A stretch of DNA of 64,000 bases from Prevotella sp. P2-180 (GCF_002251435.1 NZ_NPJI01000114.1:1-64000), one strand, 5' to 3'. Counted from the stretch's first letter, positions 43,128 through 55,051 are shown. Notes: generated by a model from the letters alone, not told the origin. A program made the numbers and translations.

Positions 43128-44288
43128 TTAGCAAAGCTTTCTTGAACCGTCGCCAATCACTACATCGTATACTTTGGGAGCATGGCCGTACTTGGCGGCA
43201 AACTTCTCCTTGGCATCTGCAATGAACTTGTCGTAAAGTTCTTCTTTTACTAGATTGATGGTACAACCGCCAAATCCGCCACCCATGATACGGCTACCGG
43301 TGACACCATTCTCCTTGGCAATGTCATTTAGATAGTCGAGTTCCTCGCAAGAAACTTCATACTCCTTCGACAGACCATAGTGAGTTTCATACATCTTTTG
43401 ACCTACAGTCTCGTAATCGCCCGCATTGAGTGCATCGCAAACTGCAAGCACACGATCCTTCTCGCCGAGAACGAACTTGGCACGGCTGTAGTCCTCTTCG
43501 CCCACTTCTGCCCTAACTTCCTCGAGCTGCTCCCATGTGCAGTCACGTAGAGTCTCAAACTGTGCCTCAGGATGCTTGGCGGCAATGTGCTTAACAACGT
43601 TCTCGCAGCTGTTGCGGCGGTCGTTGTATGGCGAACCTGCTAACTCGTGCTTCACAACAGAGTCGAGCAGCACAAGGCGGTAACCTTCAGGCTTGAATGG
43701 GAAGTACTCAAACTCGCGGCTGCGGCAGTCGAGTCGCATCAAGCATCCCTCCTTACCGAACACACTTGCAAACTGGTCCATGATACCGCAGTTCACACCG
43801 CAGTAGTTGTGCTCTGTGGCCTGCCCAGCGAGCACCATATCCCACTTCGATACCTTGTTGTCGCCAAAGAGGTCGTTCAGCGCAAAGGCGTAGCAGCTCT
43901 CAAGAGCAGCAGAAGAAGACATTCCGGCTCCAAGTGGCACATCTCCGGCAAATGCGGTGTTGAAACCCTTTACGTCGACACCACGCTTCTTCATCTCCTG
44001 CACAATGCCATATATGTAGCGTGCCCAGCTGGCGCGGGGTCCCTGTGGATCGTCAACCTTGAACTCCACGCGGTCCTTAAGGTCAATGGAATAAGCCATA
44101 ATGGTGTCTGTGCCGTTAGGACGCACCTCGCAAATCATGCCTTTGTCAACTGCTCCAGGGAATACGAAGCCTCCATTATAGTCAGTATGCTCGCCGATGA
44201 GGTTTATACGACCTGGAGATGCATACACGTTTCCTGTCTTTCCGTCGAAGTGCTTAATAAAGCGACTTCTTACAAATTCTATATCCAT
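43128..44288 (-). CDS. galK: Galactokinase
   Basis: It phosphorylates galactose to galactose-1-phosphate (Leloir pathway). The GHMP fold is clear: SPGRINLIGEHTDYNGGFVFP (family signature, about residues 25-45), PLGAGMSSSAALE (ATP loop) and GSRIMGGGFGGCTINL (C-terminal motif). The length of 386 is standard. It is the last gene of galM-gluP-galK; no galT is present in the window. Confidence 0.95.
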   Translation of the reverse strand: MDIEFVRSRFIKHFDGKTGNVYASPGRINLIGEHTDYNGGFVFPGAVDKGMICEVRPNGTDTIMAYSIDLKDRVEFKVDDPQGPRASWARYIYGIVQEMKKRGVDVKGFNTAFAGDVPLGAGMSSSAALESCYAFALNDLFGDNKVSKWDMVLAGQATEHNYCGVNCGIMDQFASVFGKEGCLMRLDCRSREFEYFPFKPEGYRLVLLDSVVKHELAGSPYNDRRNSCENVVKHIAAKHPEAQFETLRDCTWEQLEEVRAEVGEEDYSRAKFVLGEKDRVLAVCDALNAGDYETVGQKMYETHYGLSKEYEVSCEELDYLNDIAKENGVTGSRIMGGGFGGCTINLVKEELYDKFIADAKEKFAAKYGHAPKVYDVVIGDGSRKLC

Positions 44289-44338
44289 AAGTGATAAATA
44301 CTTTAATTAAAATAAATAGTTAATATAAGTTTTTTGAA

Positions 44339-45577
44339 TTATTTCACGCTGATGCCAATCTTGCTACCCCAGTTGCAGAACCAAATGATGTAGGCATAGA
44401 ATACAAAGAGGAAGCACATGGCTATGATGACGCCTGTCATGTCGACAATGGCGCCCATGAGAGGCATAAGGATGGCTGCGCCTATCACACCAGTATTGAT
44501 AACACCGGAGGCTGCCTTGGTATGAGGACCGAGCTCCTGAAGACCGAGGTTGAAGATCAAGGGCCACATTACAGAGTGGAACAGTCCGGCTGCAAGCATA
44601 CACCAGATGCCAAGCATGCTACTTGAGAAGAGAAGCGACAGAAGAATGCAGAATGCGCCAAGCAAGAGACATGAGGTGAGGAGTTTGCGTGGCTCAAACT
44701 TGGTAAGGATACCTGCTCCAACAAAACGGCCAACCATCATGCCACCCCAGTAGAACGACAGGTAGCTTGTCACTACGTCAGACACATCCACTCCTGCATA
44801 CTCAGGAAGAAGCTCGAAGCGATACTTCAACATCGAAGGTACGCCAATCTCTACTCCCATGTAGGCAAAGATGCCAAGTGCGCCGAGCCATACATGTGGA
44901 TACTTGAACACACTGCTCTTGTACTGACGGTGCTCGCCAGCGTCCTCAGCCTGCTTGCCCTCGTCAATCTTTGGCAACTTCAACATTACTAGTATTCCGC
45001 ATACCACAAGTGTAAAGATACCAAGGCCGAGATAAGGACCTGGTACATACTCTGGAGCCGGGGTCTTACCAGAAATGATAATCTGTGTGATGAAGATAGG
45101 AGCTACGGTAGTGGCCACTGAATTAAGAGCTTGTGAAAGGGTCATGCGGAATGCGCCCTTTTCTGGCGAACCGAGCACCATAACGTATGGGTTGGCCACA
45201 TTCTGAAGCATCACGATACCCATGGCTACAAGACACATGGTGCCGAGGAACACTGCATAGACATTGGCACCGGCTGAGATGGCCGCGCTGATACCAAGCG
45301 AATTGATTACGAAACCTATGCCCACCACGGCAAGACCGAGAACGAGGGTGCCCTTATAGCCTATCTTGCTCATTAGGAACGAGAAAGGAATGGCCAGCAG
45401 GTAAGCACCATAGAACGCTGAGTTGACATACTGTCCGTCTTGTGCCGTGAGGTTGAAGGCTTTAGAGCAGAATGGAATCATAGAATTGTTCATCGTTGTG
45501 ACAAATCCAATGAGGAAGCAGACGATGAACACAACGATAAGTGCGAACGTGTAGTTCGGAGTTTGTTTTGGGTTCAT
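44339..45577 (-). CDS. Glucose/galactose MFS transporter, GluP-like
   Basis: Twelve transmembrane helices in 412 residues carry FCSKAFNLTAQDGQYVNSAFYGAYLLAIP and NPYVMVLGSPEKGAFRMTLSQALNSVAT, typical of the FucP/GluP subgroup of the major facilitator superfamily. It is expected to import galactose or glucose with protons or sodium ions. It lies between galM and galK in the same operon; a hairpin sits just upstream. Confidence 0.9.
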   Translation of the reverse strand: MNPKQTPNYTFALIVVFIVCFLIGFVTTMNNSMIPFCSKAFNLTAQDGQYVNSAFYGAYLLAIPFSFLMSKIGYKGTLVLGLAVVGIGFVINSLGISAAISAGANVYAVFLGTMCLVAMGIVMLQNVANPYVMVLGSPEKGAFRMTLSQALNSVATTVAPIFITQIIISGKTPAPEYVPGPYLGLGIFTLVVCGILVMLKLPKIDEGKQAEDAGEHRQYKSSVFKYPHVWLGALGIFAYMGVEIGVPSMLKYRFELLPEYAGVDVSDVVTSYLSFYWGGMMVGRFVGAGILTKFEPRKLLTSCLLLGAFCILLSLLFSSSMLGIWCMLAAGLFHSVMWPLIFNLGLQELGPHTKAASGVINTGVIGAAILMPLMGAIVDMTGVIIAMCFLFVFYAYIIWFCNWGSKIGISVK

Positions 45578-45642
45578 TTTTTTAAGTTATTGTAATTTTT
45601 TTCGTTTATAATAAATCATTAGGGGAGCACATCTATGCGGTA

Positions 45643-45683
45643 AATCCATGCCTTATACATAATGCATATATAAGACATGGATT
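45643..45683. promoter_or_regulatory. Long hairpin between galM and the transporter gene
   Basis: Two 15-base arms (AATCCATGCCTTATA at 45643-45657, TATAAGACATGGATT at 45669-45683) pair with one G-T type mismatch around an 11-base loop. No U-run follows, so it is more likely an mRNA processing or stability element than a terminator. Confidence 0.5.
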
Positions 45684-45701
45684 AAGGTCGATATTTTTAG
45701 T

Positions 45702-46793
45702 TTATCTTTCTACTGAAAACTTATAAATAGTCTTCTGCTTGTATTGCTCGTTAGGACGAAGCACTACAGAGGGGAAGTATGGACGATTAGGGGAATCAGG
45801 GAAGTGCTGGCACTCAAGGCATACGGCTGAGCGACGTGGGAATGTGGCACCGTGCTGGCCTACCTTGCCGCTACAGAAATTGGCGGTGTAGAGTTGTACG
45901 CCGGGCTCGGTGGTATACACTTCGAGAGAGCGTCCGCTTACAGGCTCTGTAACCTTGGCAGCATAGCTCAGCTCGCCTTCCTCGCGCTTGTTGAGTACAT
46001 AGTTGTGGTCGTAGCCTGAACCGTTCTTAATCTGCTCGTTGTCAGCATCGATATCCTTTCCAAAAGCCTTAGGTGTGCGGAAGTCGAATGGTGTGCCCTC
46101 AACCTTTAGCACCTCACCTGTAGGAATGCTGGTGTTGTCGATAGGCAGGTAGAAGTCGGCATTGATCTGGCAAATCTGGTCTTCGATGGTTGGAGTCGGG
46201 TTGGCAATTCCTGCAAGTGAGAAGAATGCGTGATGTGTGAGACAGATAATGGTTTTTTTGTTTGTTGTCGCAAGATATTCTATCACGAGTTCGTTTTCGT
46301 CTGTGAACGTGAACTCTACAGTGACTTTAACCTCACCAGAGAAACCTTCCTCGCCGTATGGGGAGGTGTAGTTCAATGCGAGTGAGCGGGGACCCATCTG
46401 ACGGGCATCCCACACGCGGAGGTTATAGCCCTTATTGCCGCCGTGGAGGTGGTTTGGACCATCGTTGGTGGCAAGTTGGTAGTCTTTGCCGTTAAGAGTG
46501 AATCGACCCTTACAAATGCGGTTGCCATAGCGGCCGATAAGTGTAGAACGATAAATCTCGTCGGTCTCCATGAGAGCCTGGATGCTATCGAATCCCTGAA
46601 CAACGTTGGCAACATTGCCGTCCTTGTCGGGAACCATGATTGCACAGATGGCGCCTCCATAATTTGAGATAGCTACTTCGTAACCCTTACGGTTGCGCAG
46701 AATGTATAAATCGGTCTTTTTGCCGTTGATTGTGGTCTGGAAATCCTTACGATTCAGACCACACAAATTCGCGTTTTCTGCAGTGTTTGTCAT
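45702..46793 (-). CDS. galM: Aldose 1-epimerase (mutarotase)
   Basis: It interconverts alpha and beta galactose so that galactokinase receives the alpha form. STLIGRYGNRICKGRF, NHLHGGNKGYNLRVW, the catalytic-His LTHHAFFSLAG and a C-terminal Glu region are present. It is 363 residues. It is the first gene of the galactose operon and has a TTACTTTG/TTTG promoter about 50 bases upstream. No signal peptide is seen, so it is cytoplasmic. Confidence 0.93.
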   Translation of the reverse strand: MTNTAENANLCGLNRKDFQTTINGKKTDLYILRNRKGYEVAISNYGGAICAIMVPDKDGNVANVVQGFDSIQALMETDEIYRSTLIGRYGNRICKGRFTLNGKDYQLATNDGPNHLHGGNKGYNLRVWDARQMGPRSLALNYTSPYGEEGFSGEVKVTVEFTFTDENELVIEYLATTNKKTIICLTHHAFFSLAGIANPTPTIEDQICQINADFYLPIDNTSIPTGEVLKVEGTPFDFRTPKAFGKDIDADNEQIKNGSGYDHNYVLNKREEGELSYAAKVTEPVSGRSLEVYTTEPGVQLYTANFCSGKVGQHGATFPRRSAVCLECQHFPDSPNRPYFPSVVLRPNEQYKQKTIYKFSVER

Positions 46794-46839
46794 ATTACTA
46801 ATGTTTTTAGTTATTACTACTATTTACAATTCTTTGCTG

Positions 46840-46871
46840 CAAAGTAACAAAAAAAAATCAAAACAGACAAA
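46840..46871 (-). promoter_or_regulatory. Promoter of the galM-transporter-galK operon
   Basis: On the reverse strand TTACTTTG (46847-46840) and TTTG (46871-46868) are exactly 20 bases apart. Confidence 0.6.
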
Positions 46872-46912
46872 ATAAACAGCACAAAAAACACTTAACGGAC
46901 TGTTAAAAACAC

Positions 46913-48202
46913 CTAAAAGCAATTTGCGAGAAAATCGGCCACTATATAACTACTACCTCCAACATACACGAAACCATGGTCGGAAGCTGCCTTAACCGCT
47001 GATATATATGCTTGACTAACAGAGCTATAACACTTGCCCTCAAGTCCCAAAGCCCTACATACTCGTGCCACATCGTCTGCTTTCAGAGCCCGATGGCTGT
47101 CAGCCTGTGTAAAATAGTATTTTGCATCTTTAGGAAGCATTTTTGCCACAGAAGTGATGTCTTTGTCGTTTACCATGCCAAACACAATGTGCTTCTGACT
47201 GCATTTCACCGACTCAATTTGACGGCTAAGATACTTCCATGCTGCTACATTGTGTCCAGTGTCACAAATGACAAGTGGCTTTCTGCTTATGGTCTGCCAG
47301 CGTCCCAAAAGTCCAGTGGTCTCAACCACGGTAGTTAACGCTTTTTTAAGAAGTGAATCGTCGTCAGCCAATACACCTTGCTCCACAAGTCGCTTATAGG
47401 CAGAAAGCACGGTGGCTGTGTTTTTCACCTGGTAGTTGCCGGCGAGAACTCCCGTGAGAGTGCCGTGATGTTGGGTTGTGTAGGTCATGATACCGGAAGG
47501 AGTGAGTTGTGAGGAGACTATCTCACCCTCGTCTTCTGCGAAAAATAGCGGTGCCGACTTCTCTCGCGCCACTTTCTCAAACACTGGCCGTGTAGCGTTA
47601 CATGTCTCGCCCACCACCACATCTATACCATACTTGATTATTCCTGCCTTTTCACGTGCAATGCTCTCAAGGGTGTTGCCGAGGAACTGAGTGTGGTCAA
47701 AACTGATGTTGGTGATAACTGAAAGTATGGGGGTGATGATGTTGGTGCAGTCAAGTCTGCCTCCCAATCCCACTTCAATAACCGCGATGTCAACCATCTG
47801 GTCACTGAAGTATTTGAATGCCATGGCTGTGGTGAGTTCAAAAAAAGAGGGATGAAGAGGCTCAAAGAAGTCTCTTCCCCGCTCTACGAAGTCAACGACA
47901 TATTGCTCACTGATACACAATCCGTTGACTTTTATCCGTTCTCGAAAATCCACCAGATGAGGCGATGTATACAGTCCCACTTTGTAACCAGCCGCTTGCA
48001 ACAAAGCGGCAAGGGTGTGAGATGTCGACCCCTTGCCGTTTGTACCTGCTACGTGTATTGTTTTGAAATTGCGGTGCGGATGCCCATAATGGCTGTCGAG
48101 AGCCATCGTATTGTCGAGCCCGCTTTTATACCCAGCCTTCCCTTGTCGCTCAAACATGGGCAGCTGGTTGAACAGATAGTCTGTAGTTTCCCTGTATGTC
48201 AT
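46913..48202 (-). CDS. folC: Folylpolyglutamate synthase/dihydrofolate synthase
   Basis: This Mur-ligase-type enzyme adds glutamate to dihydropteroate and folates. HVAGTNGKGSTSHTLAALL (P-loop), SPHLVDFRERIKVNG, VIEVGLGGRLDCTN and SFDHTQFLG motifs are intact. It is 429 residues. It lies 21 bases downstream of dnaJ on the same strand. Confidence 0.94.
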   Translation of the reverse strand: MTYRETTDYLFNQLPMFERQGKAGYKSGLDNTMALDSHYGHPHRNFKTIHVAGTNGKGSTSHTLAALLQAAGYKVGLYTSPHLVDFRERIKVNGLCISEQYVVDFVERGRDFFEPLHPSFFELTTAMAFKYFSDQMVDIAVIEVGLGGRLDCTNIITPILSVITNISFDHTQFLGNTLESIAREKAGIIKYGIDVVVGETCNATRPVFEKVAREKSAPLFFAEDEGEIVSSQLTPSGIMTYTTQHHGTLTGVLAGNYQVKNTATVLSAYKRLVEQGVLADDDSLLKKALTTVVETTGLLGRWQTISRKPLVICDTGHNVAAWKYLSRQIESVKCSQKHIVFGMVNDKDITSVAKMLPKDAKYYFTQADSHRALKADDVARVCRALGLEGKCYSSVSQAYISAVKAASDHGFVYVGGSSYIVADFLANCF

Positions 48203-48223
48203 GGATATGATTTCAACTTCTAC

Positions 48224-49393
48224 TTAGTTGAAGTAGTTTCTGAAGCGCTGGAAGATGGAGCGTTTGGTGGCTGCGTCGCCCTTGAAGTTGTCGCTGTCTT
48301 TCATTTTCTCCAGTTCCTTCTTCTCATCGCGGCTGAGAGTCTTCGGTACGTATACGCTGATATTGACTATCAAGTCGCCTTTTCCCTTACCATAGCCCTG
48401 TACGGCAGGCAAGCCCTTCGACCTCAGGCGAAGTGTTTTACCTGGCTGTGTGCCTGCATCAATCTTTACGCGCAGACGTGTGCCCTCTATGGTTGGTATC
48501 TCTACGTCGCCGCCAAGTGCGGCTGTGGGGAAGTCGAGCAGAAGGTTGTATATGAGGTCGCTTCCGTCGCGCACAAAGGTGTCGTTAGGTTCTTCCTCAA
48601 TAAACACTTGTATATCGCCAGTGATACCGCATCGACGTCCAGCATTACCCTTTCCAGGCACGTTTACCACCATGCCTTCAGCCACTCCAGCCGGAATATT
48701 AATCTCAACCACTTCCTCGCCTTTCTCTACTCCGGTGCCGTTGCACTGGTGACACTTGTTCTTCACTACCCTGCCCTCGCCGTTACAGGTAGGACACACG
48801 CCTTGAGTCTGCATCATGCCGAATATGCTCTGTGTGGTATGAGAGATGACTCCTGAACCATGACATGTAGGACATGTGTCCATATTGCCACCATCTTCAG
48901 AGCCTGTACCATGACAGTGTGAACAGGGCACGTCCTTACGTACTTTAAATTTCTTTGTCACACCTGTTGCCACTTCCTGAAGTGTTAATCTTACCTTAAG
49001 GCGCAAATCGCTACCACGATGCTGTTGCGGGCGGCTATGACCGCCTCCGCCGAAGCCTCCGAAACCGCTGAATCCTCCCGCATGACCGCCGAAGATATCG
49101 CCGAACATGGAGAAAATGTCATCCATGTTCATACTCTGGCCACCGAATCCTCCGAAACCGCTGGCACCACTAGGCCCTGAAAAGCCAAACTGGTCGTACT
49201 GCTGGCGTTTCTGTGGATCGTGGAGCACGTCATAGGCCTCAGCAGCCTCCTTAAACTTTTCCTCGGCTTCCTTATTGCCTGGATTGCGGTCAGGGTGGTA
49301 TTTTATGGCAATCTTTCGATATGCTTTCTTTATCTCGTCCTCAGAAGCGTTTTTCTCCACTCCGAGTACTTCATAATAATCCCTTTTTGCCAT
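48224..49393 (-). CDS. dnaJ: Chaperone DnaJ
   Basis: This Hsp70 co-chaperone has an N-terminal J domain (residues 1-70, with HPD in KYHPDRNPG), a Gly/Phe-rich linker (about 75-130), four zinc-finger repeats ([32 protein letters not shown]) and a C-terminal substrate domain. It is 389 residues. It follows grpE by 27 bases, the usual pairing; dnaK is not in the window. Confidence 0.96.
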   Translation of the reverse strand: MAKRDYYEVLGVEKNASEDEIKKAYRKIAIKYHPDRNPGNKEAEEKFKEAAEAYDVLHDPQKRQQYDQFGFSGPSGASGFGGFGGQSMNMDDIFSMFGDIFGGHAGGFSGFGGFGGGGHSRPQQHRGSDLRLKVRLTLQEVATGVTKKFKVRKDVPCSHCHGTGSEDGGNMDTCPTCHGSGVISHTTQSIFGMMQTQGVCPTCNGEGRVVKNKCHQCNGTGVEKGEEVVEINIPAGVAEGMVVNVPGKGNAGRRCGITGDIQVFIEEEPNDTFVRDGSDLIYNLLLDFPTAALGGDVEIPTIEGTRLRVKIDAGTQPGKTLRLRSKGLPAVQGYGKGKGDLIVNISVYVPKTLSRDEKKELEKMKDSDNFKGDAATKRSIFQRFRNYFN

Positions 49394-49420
49394 CTCTTAA
49401 TCTTTCATTTTTTTTATCTT

Positions 49421-50044
49421 TTACTGTCCTACTGCCACTTTGGCATGACGTATGACCTTGTCGTTGAGTTTATATCCGCGCAGCACGCAGTCAAGCACCT
49501 TGCCTTTCTTGTCGTCGCCCATACCAGGAACCATGGCTATGGCCTCGTGTACGTCTGTGTCGAAATCGGCGTTGACAGTATCTATGGGTTTTACTCCCAG
49601 TCCCTCAAGCACCTTCAAGAACTTGTTGTATATAAGCTGAATACCTTCTCTAAGCACTTCCGGGTCGTCGGTCTTGCTTCCGTTGGCAATGGCACGTTCC
49701 ATATCGTCAATCACGGGCAGTATAGCTACCACAGTTTTCTCTCCTCCGTTGAGTATAAGTTCGGCCTTCTCCTTCAACGTGCGCTTACGATAGTTGTCAA
49801 ACTCAGCTACAGATCGCAGGTACTTATCTTTCAATTCTTCGATTTTGCGGTTGGCTTCCTCAAGCGGGTCTACGTTGTCTTCCGCTTTGACTTCACCCTC
49901 AGCTTTATCCTCTGCGTCATCTGTCTGAGTGTTGTCGGCAGTGTTTTCAACAGTGTCTTCCATAGACTCTGTGCCGTCATTTTCTACACAGTCGTTTGGC
50001 TGTTGCTTTATCTCTTCTTCTTGGATGTTCTTTTTCTCTTCCAT
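49421..50044 (-). CDS. grpE: Nucleotide exchange factor GrpE
   Basis: A long acidic N-terminal region (Glu/Asp-rich, about residues 1-75) is followed by the GrpE coiled coil (EANRKIEELKDKYLRSVAEFDNYRKRT) and beta domain (VHEAIAMVPG). The start is taken at MEEKKNIQ (50044, 207 aa). The ATG at 50122 would overlap the ABC-F gene end and add a poorly conserved 26 residues. Confidence 0.92.
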   Translation of the reverse strand: MEEKKNIQEEEIKQQPNDCVENDGTESMEDTVENTADNTQTDDAEDKAEGEVKAEDNVDPLEEANRKIEELKDKYLRSVAEFDNYRKRTLKEKAELILNGGEKTVVAILPVIDDMERAIANGSKTDDPEVLREGIQLIYNKFLKVLEGLGVKPIDTVNADFDTDVHEAIAMVPGMGDDKKGKVLDCVLRGYKLNDKVIRHAKVAVGQ

Positions 50045-50108
50045 TTCTGTATTTTTTTTATATTTCACTCTATTCGCTGCAAAAAGTGTGCCAAAGGCAC
50101 GCTTTATA

Positions 50109-51737
<1,629 letters not shown>

Positions 51738-51766
51738 CTATTATTCTTGAAAAACACTGCAATATT

Positions 51767-52801
51767 TTACATTGTACGCAAGGCTGCAAGAAGTTCTTGG
51801 TTCTCTGTCTTGGTTCCTATGGTGATGCGTAGGCAACCTTCACAGAGTCGGACGCTATTTCGGTTGCGCACGATAATTCCCTTATCAACGAGATAGTCGT
51901 ATGTAGCCTGTGCATCGTCTACTTCCACAAGCAGGAAGTTGGCATCCGAATGATGTATCTTGCGACACATGGGCAGAAGGCCGATGGCGTCAATCATGCG
52001 CGAACGCTCGAGCAATATTGTACGCACCCACTTGTCAACCTCATACGGGTCTTTAAGCAGTTCCAGCGCCTCACGTTGTGTCAGAATGTTGACATTATAC
52101 GGATATTTAACCTTATTCATAATATCTATTACATTCTTTTGGGCAAAAGCCATTCCCATACGTATACCGGCGCATCCCCATGCCTTGCTCATGGTGTTGA
52201 GAACCACCATATTTGGATATTTAGCCAGTTCCAAGCGGAATGGTTTCTGACTACTGAAGTCGCTGTATGCCTCATCGACCACTACAAATCCATCGAAGCC
52301 GTTGAGCACCTTTATCACCTCGTTGGTGTCGAGGGCGTTGCCCGAAGGATTGTTTGGTGTACAAAGCCATATTATTTTCGTATGCTCGTCGCATGCGGCA
52401 AGCATCTTTTCGGCATTGAGACGAAACCCTGGTTCCAACATTACCGTGCGGTATTCCACATCGTTAATGTCGGCACACACTTTATACATGCCGTATGTAG
52501 GGTCCATAGCCACCACATTGTCAACCTTCGGTTCGGTAAAACAGCGGTACATCAGGTCGATAGGCTCATCGCTACCATTTCCAATGAAGATTGATTCCTC
52601 AGGCACTTGCTTTACCTTTGCAAGTTGCTTTTTCACTTCAAGTTGAAGTGGGTCTGGATAGCGGTTAAACGGGCTGTTATAGGGATTTTCGTTGGCATCA
52701 AGATAAACACTCGCATTACGGCCGCTGAACTCATTGCGTGCGCAACTGTAAGGAGCGAGATTCCAAACGTTCTCCCTTGTCAATTCTTTAAGTTCTTTCA
52801 T
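51767..52801 (-). CDS. hisC: Histidinol-phosphate aminotransferase
   Basis: This PLP enzyme makes histidinol phosphate in histidine synthesis. It shows YLDANENPYNSPFNRYPDP, GNGSDEPIDLMYRCF, WLCTPNNPSGN, VVVDEAYSDFS and the PLP-Lys motif LNTMSKAWGCAGIRMGMA. It is 344 residues. It is third in hisG-hisD-hisC. The hisB gene often found next in this phylum is absent here. Confidence 0.94.
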   Translation of the reverse strand: MKELKELTRENVWNLAPYSCARNEFSGRNASVYLDANENPYNSPFNRYPDPLQLEVKKQLAKVKQVPEESIFIGNGSDEPIDLMYRCFTEPKVDNVVAMDPTYGMYKVCADINDVEYRTVMLEPGFRLNAEKMLAACDEHTKIIWLCTPNNPSGNALDTNEVIKVLNGFDGFVVVDEAYSDFSSQKPFRLELAKYPNMVVLNTMSKAWGCAGIRMGMAFAQKNVIDIMNKVKYPYNVNILTQREALELLKDPYEVDKWVRTILLERSRMIDAIGLLPMCRKIHHSDANFLLVEVDDAQATYDYLVDKGIIVRNRNSVRLCEGCLRITIGTKTENQELLAALRTM

Positions 52802-52842
52802 TCCTGTCGATATTATTTATATTTCACAAGGAGTTAAGGAGT

Positions 52843-54135
52843 CTACCCTCTTCCTTCTACCCTCTTTACCCTCACAGTCATGGCTTGCTTGTGGGCGTCT
52901 AAGGACTCTGCGGCCGCCATTGCCTCCACAGCGTGTCCAATACTTCTTATGCCTTCCTCTGTGATGTGCTGGAAAGTGATTTTTCGACAATAGCTATCGA
53001 GATTCACACCACTATAGGCAGTAGCGTAGCCATGGGTAGGAAGGGTGTGGTTTGTACCGCTGGCATAGTCGCCTGCGCTTTCACAGGCATAACGTCCTAA
53101 GAACACACTTCCTGCATTCACCACTCTGACAGCCAACTCTTCGTAGCTATCAGTCTGTATGATGAGATGTTCAGGAGCATAGGCGTTTGACAGTTCCATG
53201 GCCTCCTCTTCTGAAGCCACTACCACTATCTTGCTGTTGTCGAGGGTCTTCTCGGCTATGTCGCGACGTGGAAGGAGGGCCAACTGGCGTGCCACTTCTG
53301 CCTCCACCTCTTCAGCCTTCTGTTCTGAAGTGGTAATCATCAGCACTTGGGAGTCGACACCATGTTCGGCTTGCGATAACAGGTCTGCAGCCACAAACTC
53401 TGCATTGGCATTGGCATCGGCAATGACACACACTTCGGAAGGACCGGCTGGCATGTCTATCGCCACCTCATGGAGACTAACTTGTTGTTTGGCTGCCATG
53501 ACATACTGATTGCCGGGACCAAAAATCTTATATACTTTCGGTACCGACTCAGTGCCATAGGCCATAGCTCCAATGGCCTGCACTCCACCAGCCTTGAAAA
53601 TGCGACTCACACCTGCCACACGGGCGGCTACAAGAATGGCAGGATTGACCTTGCCGTCGCGACCGGGAGGCGTACACAACACTATTTCTTTGCATCCGGC
53701 TATCTTGGCAGGAGTGGCAAGCATCAGCACCGTGCTGAACAACGGAGCCGTACCACCTGGTATGTACAATCCAACGCGCTCAATGGCCACACTCTTCTGC
53801 CAACACTCCACTCCAGGACATGTCTTAATATGTACTCCGTCGAACTTCTGTGCCTCATGAAAAGCCTTAATATTGTCGTGGGCCAGCGAGATGGCTTCCT
53901 TCAGGTTTGCATCTACAAGCCTGTCAGCCTCGTCCATTTCCTCTGGACTAACAGCCAACGATGAGAGTGCCGCCTTGTCAAATTTCAGTTCATATTCCTT
54001 AACAGCCTCATCACCACGTGACTTCACGTCGTCGAGCACTGCCTTGACAGTTGCGGTGAGCTGCGATACGTCGAGGTGTGGACGCTGCACTATCGACGCC
54101 CACATCTCCCGTTCTGGATACTTTATAATAATCAT
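52843..54135 (-). CDS. hisD: Histidinol dehydrogenase
   Basis: It catalyses the last two oxidations of histidine synthesis. GLYIPGGTAPLFSTVLMLATPA, the long signature IFGPGNQYVMAAKQ with DMPAGPSEVCVIAD, and zinc-site sequence SQAEHGVDSQ and NHTLPTHGYA are present. It is 430 residues. The start overlaps the hisG stop by four bases. Confidence 0.95.
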   Translation of the reverse strand: MIIIKYPEREMWASIVQRPHLDVSQLTATVKAVLDDVKSRGDEAVKEYELKFDKAALSSLAVSPEEMDEADRLVDANLKEAISLAHDNIKAFHEAQKFDGVHIKTCPGVECWQKSVAIERVGLYIPGGTAPLFSTVLMLATPAKIAGCKEIVLCTPPGRDGKVNPAILVAARVAGVSRIFKAGGVQAIGAMAYGTESVPKVYKIFGPGNQYVMAAKQQVSLHEVAIDMPAGPSEVCVIADANANAEFVAADLLSQAEHGVDSQVLMITTSEQKAEEVEAEVARQLALLPRRDIAEKTLDNSKIVVVASEEEAMELSNAYAPEHLIIQTDSYEELAVRVVNAGSVFLGRYACESAGDYASGTNHTLPTHGYATAYSGVNLDSYCRKITFQHITEEGIRSIGHAVEAMAAAESLDAHKQAMTVRVKRVEGRG

Positions 54136-54983
54136 AATATCATCTTTTCAATGGGTGTGACAAGGATGCCCTGGGCACCCATTTCTTTCAGTTTGCCAAT
54201 AATCTCCCAGAAACGTTTCTGGTCGAGAACGGTGTGGACAGAACACCACTCTTCATCGGCAAGGGGAATGACGGTAGGACTCTTCAGACCAGGAAGTACG
54301 TCGATAATGTCCTGCAGACGAGACTTGGGAGCATTCATGCGTACATATTTCTTATCTTCGGCACTGCGAACGGCAGCAAAACGGAAAAGCATCTCGTCAA
54401 GAGTCTTGCGTTTCTCGGCATCCAACTGCTTGTTGCCGATAAGCAGGGCCTCGCTTTGCATAACCACTTCCACTTCACGCAGATTATTGCTGACGAGAGT
54501 GGAGCCACTGCTTACAATATCGAAGATAGCGTCAGCAAGACCTATGCCCGGAGATATCTCTACACTGCCAGTGATAACATGAATATCTGTCTTAATACCG
54601 TGATTTTCCATATAATGTCGAAGTATGCCAGGATAAGATGTTGCAATCTTCTTTCCATTAAACCATTCAAGACCCGGATATTCGATATCCTTCGGAATGG
54701 CAAGTGATAGACGACAACGGCTAAATCCCAGACGAGAGACGATATCAGCCTCCTCGCCACGCTCAACAAATTCATTCTCGCCGACTACACCAATGTCTGC
54801 CACACCAGAAGCCACACTCTGTGGTATGTCGTCGTCACGTAGATAAAGTACCTCCAATGGGAAGTTTGACGACTGCACCAAAAGGGTGCGTTTACTTGAA
54901 CTGATCTTGATGTCTGCCTCAGCTAGCAGATTCATGGTGTCTTCAAAAAGACGACCTTTTGACTGTACTGCAATACGTAACAT
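54132..54983 (-). CDS. hisG: ATP phosphoribosyltransferase (long form)
   Basis: This is the first and feedback-controlled enzyme of histidine synthesis. The N-terminal LRIAVQSKGRLFEDTM, DIGVVGENEFVERG and GLADAIFDIVSSGSTLVSNN (PRPP motif) are clear. At 283 residues it has the C-terminal regulatory domain (PTVIPLADEEWCSVHTVL), so no HisZ partner is needed. It heads hisG-hisD-hisC. A TAATTTTG/CTTG promoter lies about 35 bases upstream. Confidence 0.95.
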   Translation of the reverse strand: MLRIAVQSKGRLFEDTMNLLAEADIKISSSKRTLLVQSSNFPLEVLYLRDDDIPQSVASGVADIGVVGENEFVERGEEADIVSRLGFSRCRLSLAIPKDIEYPGLEWFNGKKIATSYPGILRHYMENHGIKTDIHVITGSVEISPGIGLADAIFDIVSSGSTLVSNNLREVEVVMQSEALLIGNKQLDAEKRKTLDEMLFRFAAVRSAEDKKYVRMNAPKSRLQDIIDVLPGLKSPTVIPLADEEWCSVHTVLDQKRFWEIIGKLKEMGAQGILVTPIEKMIL

Positions 54984-55019
54984 ACTTAATTTTTATTATA
55001 TATTTTGAAAATCACGATG

Positions 55020-55051
55020 CAAAATTACGAATTAATGATAGAATGTGCAAG
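55020..55051 (-). promoter_or_regulatory. hisG promoter (divergent with mltF-like promoter)
   Basis: On the reverse strand TAATTTTG (55027-55020) and CTTG (55051-55048) are 20 bases apart. No his-leader peptide or attenuator was seen in the short leader before hisG. Confidence 0.6.

Noticed and set aside
47852-48856. 334-codon + strand frame across folC and dnaJ
   Set aside because: It spans two well-identified genes on the other strand and has no recognisable domain.
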